Shown here: piece by piece, positions 7,802 through 14,607 of the stretch
Layout of the letters: each line of letters starts with the position of its first letter
Position numbering within the stretch: the first letter of the stretch is position 1
Origin: an uncultured Chloroflexota bacterium
GTDB lineage: Bacteria; Chloroflexota; Dehalococcoidia; Lucifugimonadales; UBA1127
DNA: 64,000 nt
Assembly (NCBI GenBank): GCA_913045315.1
Contig: CAJWQJ010000001.1
Coordinates: 62,001 to 126,000 of the forward strand
Direction of reading: 5' to 3'
Translations under genes and position numbers: made by a program
Notes under the pieces: model-generated
Database searches by the model: none
What the model was told of the DNA's origin: nothing
The model's input: the letters and a program-made list of their open reading frames with translations, nothing else

Positions 7802-8944
7802 TTGAAATTTACTCAAGAATATTCTGATGATCAAGAAAATTTCCGAAAACAAGTTAGACAAAAGCTAGAACAGCTTGAAGCTCCAGAATACAAATCCGTT
7901 AATTCCAAGATTGAATATTTAGGATCACAAGGTTGGCTTGTGCCCGCTTCGGAAATTCAAAATGGAGGAGCATCTTTGTCGGAAGATCGCATCTTAATTT
8001 TAGCTGAGGAACTTGATAATGTAGGTTTGTTGCAATATGTTGATAGTAATATATCAAAAATCCACGAAATTATTTCTTCTGATGTACACTCGGAATATAG
8101 TGACGATTGGATACATTCACTAGCAGCAGGACAATTTTCTGCGTGGACTCCCCTAATTCATCAAAATGGAAATCCTGACCCTGAAGAATTCACGATTGTT
8201 GCACATGAAGACGGAGATGAATATGTGTTAAATGGACAAGGGGCTTTTGCAGGTAGGGGTAAAACCCCAGGAATAATTTGGACTCTTGCACGAATTAATC
8301 TCGATCAGCCACTTATAAATAATATTCTTGGATTAATAGTTCCTGGTAACCAAGAGAATTTGATTGTCGAAAACATTAATGGCCCAATGGGAAATATTAT
8401 TCATAAGGTTTACTATAAAAATACAAGAATACCGAGATCTTATGTTATTGGTTCAAATGGTGATAGTTTTGATTTTTTTCAATCAATTATGAATAAACCA
8501 ACTGAATTTGATAATGGTATTAATAATAATAGAATTCTCAACGATCTAATTGAATTTGCTACCCAAGTTGATTCTGACCAGACTCGATTAATTGATGATG
8601 CTGTATTACAACAAAGCATCATGCGAATATATGCTTTAAACCATATTAGCAAATTGTTTCAATCAAGAGACCAGTGGCTTAGTAGTTCAGATGAAAATAT
8701 TACTTATCAACGAGCCCAAACACGTAAATGGCAAAAAGAAACGGCGCTTCAATTGGCTAAAATTACCAGAGATATTATTGGTGTATATGCACTATTAGAC
8801 GAGAACGAACCAGGTGTTCCTGCTAATGGTCGTTTTTTGACTCAACAGATGGAAACTATTTTAGATCCTCGAATAGCAGATGCTATGGAAAGTGATAGCG
8901 AATTAATAGCAAGGGAAATAGGGTTGCTTAATATTAATGACTAA
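7802..8944 (+). CDS. Divergent acyl-CoA dehydrogenase-like protein
   Basis: The 380-residue product keeps the ACAD outline: YSDDQENFRKQVRQKLEQ at the N-terminus resembles the start of the full-length gene at 5611, EYVLNGQGAFAGRG matches the middle-domain VxGxKxx region, and LFQSRDQWLSSSDENITYQR matches its C-terminal ALFQRRNYHLYQAREEMTYH. The SEPxxGSD flavin and substrate motif is absent, replaced by a region around SAWTPLIHQNGNPDPEEF. It starts at TTG with AAAGGA 9 nt upstream, 18 nt after the truncated ACAD gene, so the two are probably co-translated. A non-catalytic subunit role is inferred, not shown. Confidence 0.75.
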   Translation: MKFTQEYSDDQENFRKQVRQKLEQLEAPEYKSVNSKIEYLGSQGWLVPASEIQNGGASLSEDRILILAEELDNVGLLQYVDSNISKIHEIISSDVHSEYSDDWIHSLAAGQFSAWTPLIHQNGNPDPEEFTIVAHEDGDEYVLNGQGAFAGRGKTPGIIWTLARINLDQPLINNILGLIVPGNQENLIVENINGPMGNIIHKVYYKNTRIPRSYVIGSNGDSFDFFQSIMNKPTEFDNGINNNRILNDLIEFATQVDSDQTRLIDDAVLQQSIMRIYALNHISKLFQSRDQWLSSSDENITYQRAQTRKWQKETALQLAKITRDIIGVYALLDENEPGVPANGRFLTQQMETILDPRIADAMESDSELIAREIGLLNIND

Positions 8945-9053
8945 ATATGTCATTAATTCTTTCTAACCTATGGTAAAAAAGTTAATATTGCGATATTATC
9001 CTATCCGTTCTAAACGTAATGTTTGAAATTTAATAGAGCCTAAGGGGGGTTCA

Positions 9054-10175
9054 ATGGATTTATCATTAACTGAGATGCAGCTATTGCTGCAAAATCAGGC
9101 TAGAGAGTTTTTGGATGCAGAGCTTCCAAAAGCAAGAGTTCTGGAGATCGACGAAAGCGAAAAAGGCTTTGATCCTGATTTATGGCAAAAAATTAGTGAA
9201 TTAGGATGGTCAGCAATGGCAATTCCTGAAGAATATGGTGGTTCAGGCAACTCTTGGACAGATTTAGGGGTTGTCTATGAGATACTTGGTCAATATGCGT
9301 GTCCAAGTCCGCATCTTTCTTCTTCAGTTATTTGTTCACAACTGATTCTTAGCGCAGCATCAGAAGAACAAAAGCAGGCAATATTACCAGGTATTGCTTC
9401 TGGAGAACAAATATATGCTTTTGCTTATACTGAAGAATCTTACGGATGGGAATCTTCAAATGTAACCCTCTCAGCAACTGCCGATGGTGGGGGATATGTC
9501 CTTAATGGAACAAAACTTTTTGTTCATGATGCAAATGTTGCAGATAAATTGATAGTAGCTGCGCGAACAGATAATGGAATTGGACTTTTTGTTGTGGACG
9601 CAAATGATTCCGGTATTGCAATCCGAACTCAAACTGGATGGATTGGTCCAAAAGTTGCAGAGGTTAAGATTAACAATGTTAAGGTAAGTTCCGCTGATGT
9701 TCTTGGGTCTCCTGGTGGGGTAGGATCTGCAATTGAGCGAGCAATGGATTGTGGAACTGCCATGTTAAATCTCTATATGGCAGGTGGAACACAAAGAGTA
9801 TATGAAATGGCTCGCGATTACAGTCAGGACAGAATTGCATTTGGTGTTCCTATAGGTACATTCCAAAGAGTTCAGGATCATGTGATTGATGCACTTAATG
9901 CTGCTGATGCTGGTAAATGGACAGGATTTGAGGCAGTTTCATATTTAGATGAAGGAATAGCTGAAGCACAAAATGCAATTTCACTTTCGAAAGCTGTTGT
10001 AAGTGATGGATTTCCATTAGCTTGTGATGCGTCACATCACGTTCATGCTGGTGTTGGGGCCGATTTAAATTATGGGTTAACTCAATATACAAAAAGAGCC
10101 AGAACTCTGCAGCATTATTTGGGAGATGCCATATATCATCGAAAGAGAATGGCTAGTTTAATAATTAAAAAATAA
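9054..10175 (+). CDS. Acyl-CoA dehydrogenase family protein
   Basis: The 373-residue protein begins MDLSLTEMQLLLQNQAREFL and has the ISELGWSAMAIPEEYGGSG segment, a middle domain (GGGYVLNGTKLFVHDANVAD) and a C-terminal bundle with RIAFGVPIGTFQRVQDHVID near residue 260 and HVHAGVGADLNYGLTQYTKR near 325. The region matching SEPxxGSD is altered to YTEESYGWESS, as in the small subunits of pimeloyl-CoA dehydrogenase-type enzymes. A strong GGGGGG ribosome site precedes the ATG. It is separated from the divergent ACAD by 109 nt and is followed by a long perfect hairpin. The substrate is unknown. Confidence 0.88.
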   Translation: MDLSLTEMQLLLQNQAREFLDAELPKARVLEIDESEKGFDPDLWQKISELGWSAMAIPEEYGGSGNSWTDLGVVYEILGQYACPSPHLSSSVICSQLILSAASEEQKQAILPGIASGEQIYAFAYTEESYGWESSNVTLSATADGGGYVLNGTKLFVHDANVADKLIVAARTDNGIGLFVVDANDSGIAIRTQTGWIGPKVAEVKINNVKVSSADVLGSPGGVGSAIERAMDCGTAMLNLYMAGGTQRVYEMARDYSQDRIAFGVPIGTFQRVQDHVIDALNAADAGKWTGFEAVSYLDEGIAEAQNAISLSKAVVSDGFPLACDASHHVHAGVGADLNYGLTQYTKRARTLQHYLGDAIYHRKRMASLIIKK

Positions 10176-10194
10176 TTCCCAGTTAAAATAACAT

Positions 10195-10237
10195 TAGTAA
10201 AATAAAGGCGAGCGGATAGCTCGCCTTTATTTTACTA
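10195..10237 (+). terminator. Long perfect hairpin terminator, 19-bp stem
   Basis: A perfect 19-bp inverted repeat with a 5-nt loop (GGATA) has a GC-rich core GGCGAGC flanked by A/T arms, giving a T-rich 3' side. It ends the ACAD transcript. Its symmetry would allow it to work on either strand. The pfkB-like start codon follows only 6 nt after the stem, leaving little room for a separate promoter. Confidence 0.88.
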
Positions 10238-10242
10238 AGCAT

Positions 10243-11166
10243 ATGGTGTATGAAATGAATATAGACCTTGTAGCGTTTGGTCCAGTAGTTTTAGCTGATC
10301 TTATTTTAGTTGATGAATTACCTTTAATAAATACTGGAATACAAGTAAAAAATATTAATAAATATCTTTCAGATGATGCTGTTATTGTTGCAACTTTACT
10401 TTCTCAATGGAAAATGAACACTGGGCTTATATGTACGGAAATCCCAGATGATGATCAAGGGCAAAAGATATTAAATTGGCTTCATGAGCTTAATATTATC
10501 GGTGAATTTCGTATCTCCCCCAACGCTGAAAAACCTTATGAAGTGACTATATCTGATTCCTTTGGTAATCGAACCTATTTCTGGCGGAGAGATTATGATT
10601 TTTTAAAATCTCTTGACTCTGCAAATATAGATATTATTGCTGATTCCAAATTCCTTTATGTTGATTGGTATGATGATTACCACATATCAAGACCTATTGA
10701 ATTTGCTATTTCTCGTGATGTTCCAGTTTTTTTGAATCTTGAATATGGGCATCAATACCAATCAATTCTTGATAAATATGCTAAATATTCAACTATCGTT
10801 CAGTCGGTTACGGATAGTCAACAACATAATCCTTCAGCTGCTTTAAATGTAGCTAATAAAATTCTTAATGCTGGACCTAAGATTGTTATTGTTACTATGG
10901 CTGAAAACGGATGTTTGGTTGCTGCTGGAAATCAATATGTGAGAGTCCATCCACCTACAAATCTTAAGGTGGTTGATGTGAATGGAGCAGGAGCTACTTT
11001 TTCTGCTGCTTTTCTTTTTGGGTTTCTTAATGATTGGAAATTAGACGAGATTGCAAGATTTGCTGTTGCTGCTGCATCGTTGAAGTGTACGGAAATTGGT
11101 GTTGTTGCTTTTCCCATAAACGAGATCAAAGAGTTGAGTAAATTTCTGGATGTAGAATTTTGGTAA
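10243..11166 (+). CDS. PfkB/ribokinase-family protein lacking the catalytic Asp
   Basis: The 307-residue product has the ribokinase fold of sugar and nucleoside kinases: an N-terminal VAFGPVVLADLILVDELP region, KIVIVTMAENGCLVA near residue 217, and the PfkB signature 2 region VDVNGAGATFSAAFLFG at about 244-260. In active members this reads DTxGAGD, with the last Asp as catalytic base; here residue 251 is Ala (GCT). The anion hole glycines are kept. The protein may therefore be a weak or non-catalytic relative. The first ATG lies 6 nt after the terminator stem, without a ribosome site. Met5 (position 10255) is an alternative start. Confidence 0.8.
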   Translation: MVYEMNIDLVAFGPVVLADLILVDELPLINTGIQVKNINKYLSDDAVIVATLLSQWKMNTGLICTEIPDDDQGQKILNWLHELNIIGEFRISPNAEKPYEVTISDSFGNRTYFWRRDYDFLKSLDSANIDIIADSKFLYVDWYDDYHISRPIEFAISRDVPVFLNLEYGHQYQSILDKYAKYSTIVQSVTDSQQHNPSAALNVANKILNAGPKIVIVTMAENGCLVAAGNQYVRVHPPTNLKVVDVNGAGATFSAAFLFGFLNDWKLDEIARFAVAAASLKCTEIGVVAFPINEIKELSKFLDVEFW

Positions 11167-11173
11167 GCTCTAT

Positions 11174-11410
11174 TTATTTTTCAGCGATCTTTCCAATATT
11201 TTCCAGATGGTCTTCTATGTAGCAGTGACCAAAGTAATATACTAAATAGTCTTTGCCGTTTCTCTCTTCTAAATACTCCCTTTTAGGACTTAATGTATTA
11301 CTTTCAAGATATGAATCTAATAAATTTTTTTTATTGGATTCATATTCTTTATCCATGACTATTAATACTCGTTGTTCAGTTTCCTTTACTTCAATGGTTT
11401 CAATGTGCAT
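11174..11410 (-). CDS. Small hypothetical protein
   Basis: The 78-residue acidic, soluble product starts MHIETIEVKETEQRVLIVMD and ends near CYIEDHLENIGKIAEK. No family is recognised. It follows the DinB-like gene by 31 nt on the same strand, which is the main reason to believe it is expressed. An AAGGGTAAG stretch precedes the ATG at normal spacing. Confidence 0.5.
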   Translation of the reverse strand: MHIETIEVKETEQRVLIVMDKEYESNKKNLLDSYLESNTLSPKREYLEERNGKDYLVYYFGHCYIEDHLENIGKIAEK

Positions 11411-11441
11411 CTTACCCTTCTTTCTATTGAGCTTTTGGGTT

Positions 11442-12059
11442 TTATTGAAAATCTTCAGCTTTTAGTCTTGCTTCTCTCATTTGAGCAATGTGGTTACGAG
11501 TATGCCCTTCCAATAAATGCCCACACATTCCCTTAATTGAAAAACCTCCTGCATAATCTAGAAGCCTACTTAGCCCCGCATGTCTTTCAGGTTCTGGAAG
11601 CGAGAGCCTATAGTAATGACCTGGTGGTGTTTCGTATAATATTGCTCGGTCCTCTTCATTAATTTCGGGCACAACTGAAAGGTACTCTTTTTCAGTTATC
11701 CATCCTAGTAATTCTATAAGTTCATCAGTAGATTGTTTCAGGTCGGTAAGAATATTTTGTAATTCTGGTATTTCTATTCCTTGAGCATCAGGGTGGTTAA
11801 ACGTAAATATCTGTCGCTTATTTTTTTCTGGACGTGTAATTTTAGCTGCCTCGAGTGAACCTCTTACTCTATGTATCCAGATGATCCAAAAACGAACGAC
11901 AGGTGCAATATGCTCAGCTGTTTCAAGGAAACTCCAATCGTCTTCACCTGGGCGGATGGACATAATATCGGAAGTAACGGCACGAAACTCATCTGCCAAC
12001 TCCCCGTAAGCTAATTCCAACTCATTTAAAAATTCTGATACCGTTGAATTGTTAACCAC
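11442..12059 (-). CDS. DinB-like four-helix protein
   Basis: This 205-residue protein resembles the DinB/YfiT putative metalloenzyme superfamily. It has an N-terminal helix, RPGEDDWSFLETAEHIAPVV with the first His, and a C-terminal GHLLEGHTRNHIAQMREARL with the HxxxHxxQ-like pair. The family binds divalent metals, and several members are thiol-dependent transferases; the substrate here is unknown. It lies 12 nt downstream of the SDR gene, so the two are probably an operon. Confidence 0.78.
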   Translation of the reverse strand: MVNNSTVSEFLNELELAYGELADEFRAVTSDIMSIRPGEDDWSFLETAEHIAPVVRFWIIWIHRVRGSLEAAKITRPEKNKRQIFTFNHPDAQGIEIPELQNILTDLKQSTDELIELLGWITEKEYLSVVPEINEEDRAILYETPPGHYYRLSLPEPERHAGLSRLLDYAGGFSIKGMCGHLLEGHTRNHIAQMREARLKAEDFQ

Positions 12060-12071
12060 GTTGATGCTCCT

Positions 12072-12917
12072 TTATTGCTCAACAGGATATTTTTCCAATA
12101 ATTCAGCTTCTGACATGCCATCTGCTAAGAGCACATCTTCGTCATATAGTAGTTTACCTGTAAATTCCTGAGGATTTTTATTACAGATAGCGACTACTGC
12201 ATCACCCATTAGTTCCCCACTCATTCTCCACCCTGAATAGGAAGGATCACTGTTTGCGACAAGAGTGCGAAAATAGTGTCCACCCTCTGTCCATTCTGGT
12301 TTACTTGGAGAAAGGGTGGTCACAGATATGTTGCTACTGTACATTTCTGCAGCTAATCCCTGCGTAAATCGTTCTAATGCAGCCTTTGAAGTACCGTAAG
12401 TTGTGCCTCCACCTGATTGAACAAATTCTCCACTATAGGGCCCTTCACCTGGTCCTATAGCTGCTCCTGAAGAAATATTGACGATGTGTCCTTTACCTAT
12501 ATTTACCATTTGAGGTAATACTGCCCTACAAAGCATATAAGGACCTCGAACATTTATACGATACGAAAGATCAAAATGTCGAGGTTGCATGGAAAGTATT
12601 GTTCCAGGTGTTTGTATTCCTGCATTATTTACCAAAATATCAAGTTTGCCATATGAATCTACAATTTTGGCAATAACTGATTCTATATCTTCTTCTCTAG
12701 CGACATCACATCTCATTGCTATTCCATCACCACCAGCTTCTTTCATTAACTGCACAGTTCTCTCTAGTGAGCCAGGAATATTTGAGTCTGAATCAGTTTC
12801 TGTTCTAGCTGTTGCAACTGTGAAAGCACCTGCTCTGGCCAAAGATACAGCTATATCCTTTCCCAAACCTCTGCTTGCTCCAGTTACCATTGCAATTTTA
12901 CCATTTAAGGAACTCAT
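12072..12917 (-). CDS. Short-chain dehydrogenase/reductase (SDR)
   Basis: This is a classical SDR of 281 residues. The NAD(P)-binding TGASRGLG motif is at 12-19, NNAG appears near residue 97, the catalytic Ser is in NISSGAAIG, and the YxxxK pair is in TTYGTSKAALERF. These enzymes oxidise or reduce alcohols and ketones with NAD(P). An insertion between the Ser and Tyr regions (GEGPYSGEFVQSGGG) and a long C-terminal tail distinguish it from FabG, so a role in fatty-acid synthesis is not assumed. It heads a short operon with the DinB-like gene. Confidence 0.88.
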   Translation of the reverse strand: MSSLNGKIAMVTGASRGLGKDIAVSLARAGAFTVATARTETDSDSNIPGSLERTVQLMKEAGGDGIAMRCDVAREEDIESVIAKIVDSYGKLDILVNNAGIQTPGTILSMQPRHFDLSYRINVRGPYMLCRAVLPQMVNIGKGHIVNISSGAAIGPGEGPYSGEFVQSGGGTTYGTSKAALERFTQGLAAEMYSSNISVTTLSPSKPEWTEGGHYFRTLVANSDPSYSGWRMSGELMGDAVVAICNKNPQEFTGKLLYDEDVLLADGMSEAELLEKYPVEQ

Positions 12918-13040
12918 CCATTACCTCCATATATGCAATTACTATCGGGAATCTTATGTACTCAGTAGGAATGAGTCAAGATTCCATTGTTTTGATAGCA
13001 GAATCAAGATACTTTGAGGTTATAAATTTGATGGTTTTTA

Positions 13041-13117
13041 TGGTCGGGGTGATTGGATTTGAACCAACGACCCCCTGCACCCCATGCAGGTGCGCTTCCG
13101 GGCTGCGCCACACCCCG
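13041..13117 (-). tRNA. tRNA-Pro (anticodon GGG)
   Basis: Read on the minus strand it folds into a normal cloverleaf: acceptor CGGGGTG/CACCCCG, anticodon stem CCTGC/GCAGG with loop ATGGGGT (anticodon GGG), a T arm with GGTTCAAATCC, discriminator A, and an encoded CCA tail. It decodes CCC and CCU. Confidence 0.96.
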
Positions 13118-13130
13118 ACAACGACGGTGA

Positions 13131-13159
13131 ATTATACATAACAAACTAGTAGACCTCAA
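13131..13159 (-). promoter_or_regulatory. Sigma70-type promoter for tRNA-Pro
   Basis: On the minus strand TTGAGG is followed after exactly 17 nt by a perfect TATAAT, and the tRNA 5' end lies 13 nt beyond the -10 box. Confidence 0.75.
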
Positions 13160-13163
13160 GTTG

Positions 13164-14522
13164 TTATTGTTTTAGAAATAGTTTTGGCAGCTTTGGTTTT
13201 CTTCCTCTTAAAGCAGAATAGTTAGGTGAAAACTGACGCATCATTTTTTGCATATCTTTAAATTGTTTGAGCAATTGATTTACATCCTGAACAGATGTCC
13301 CACTACCACTAGCTATTCTGCGTTTTCTCGATCCGTTTATAATAACTGGCTGATTACGTTCTCTAGGGGTCATTGATAATACGATTGCTTCAAATCTTGA
13401 AAGACGCTTTTGATTACTATCTGCAGTCCCAAGTTGATTTTTCATTTGCGACATTCCTGGTATCATGCCCATTATTTGTTCTAGAGGCCCCATTTGATTT
13501 AGGACGCGAATTTGATCTAGCAAATCCTGAAGGTTAAAGTTTGCTTGAGTAAATTTTTTTTCTAATGCTCTTTGTTTTTCTTCATCAACTACAGCTTCTG
13601 CTTTTTCAATAAGGGATAAGACATCCCCCATTCCTAAAATCCTTGATGCCATCCGATCAGGATGAAATGTTTCTAGGAATTCTGGTTTCTCCCCAGTTCC
13701 AACAAACTTGATTGGAATTCCGCTTACTGCTGTTACAGATAATGCTGCTCCACCTCTTGCATCCCCGTCTAATTTGCTCAATATTAAACCTGTTAATTCT
13801 GTTACTTGTTGAAATTCTGATGCAGTTTTAACTGCATCTTGCCCAGTCATTGCATCAAGTACAAGTATGGTTTCACATGGATTAATTGTTTTCTTGATTT
13901 CTTGAAGTTCTTCCATTAATTCCGTATCTACAGTTGTTCTTCCTCCTGTGTCAATTATTAGCCATTTTGTTCCATCTTGTTTTGCTTGATTTAAAGCACT
14001 CATAGATATCTCGAGAGGTGTGCCATCAGATTCATTACTAGTATAAAAAGGGACGTCGATACTCTTTGCTAATGTTATGAGTTGATCAGAAGCAGCTGCA
14101 CGCTTTGTATCAGCTGGAACAAGAAGAGGAGAGGTGTTATATAGATTTTTTAAATAAAGTGCTAGTTTAGCAGCAGTAGAAGTTTTACCTGAACCTTGTA
14201 AACCTACCAAAAGAATGACACTTGGTGTTGTTGTTCCTTCTGACAACTTGCTAGTAAAAGATCCTAATGTAGCTTTAAGTTCATTATCAACTGCTTTAAT
14301 AACATGCTGACTTGGATTTAAACCTTGTGCTAATAAATCATCAGTTAGTTGATTTTTTAATCTGGAGACAAAATCTCTAGCAACTTTAAAGTTAACATCA
14401 GCTTCAAGCAGCGCAATACGAATACTTTTGAGGGTCTCGTCAATGTCTTTTTCTGTCAATCGCCCACGGTTTGTTATTTGTTTAAATGTGAGATTGAGTT
14501 TTTCAGTAAGAGACTCAAACAT
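13164..14522 (-). CDS. ffh: Signal recognition particle protein Ffh
   Basis: At 452 residues it has normal Ffh length and layout: an N-domain four-helix bundle (1-90), the SRP GTPase G domain with G1 GLQGSGKTS at 107-115, DTGGR, and the LSKLDGDARGGAALS region, then a methionine-rich M domain ending LPKLFLKQ that binds SRP RNA and signal peptides. Ffh directs nascent membrane proteins to FtsY and SecYEG. An AGAGGAG ribosome site precedes the ATG. No 4.5S RNA gene was recognised nearby. It lies downstream of polA on the same strand. Confidence 0.96.
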   Translation of the reverse strand: MFESLTEKLNLTFKQITNRGRLTEKDIDETLKSIRIALLEADVNFKVARDFVSRLKNQLTDDLLAQGLNPSQHVIKAVDNELKATLGSFTSKLSEGTTTPSVILLVGLQGSGKTSTAAKLALYLKNLYNTSPLLVPADTKRAAASDQLITLAKSIDVPFYTSNESDGTPLEISMSALNQAKQDGTKWLIIDTGGRTTVDTELMEELQEIKKTINPCETILVLDAMTGQDAVKTASEFQQVTELTGLILSKLDGDARGGAALSVTAVSGIPIKFVGTGEKPEFLETFHPDRMASRILGMGDVLSLIEKAEAVVDEEKQRALEKKFTQANFNLQDLLDQIRVLNQMGPLEQIMGMIPGMSQMKNQLGTADSNQKRLSRFEAIVLSMTPRERNQPVIINGSRKRRIASGSGTSVQDVNQLLKQFKDMQKMMRQFSPNYSALRGRKPKLPKLFLKQ

Positions 14523-14607
14523 TATGTACTCCTCTTATTATTCTAGGAGGTTTGGTTATCTTTTGGCAAAATGTTGAAAAAAATTATAGATTAATTTATT
14601 TCTTAGA

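Noticed and set aside
12589-13017. 142-residue frame opposite the SDR
   Set aside because: Antisense to a confident SDR gene; no motif.
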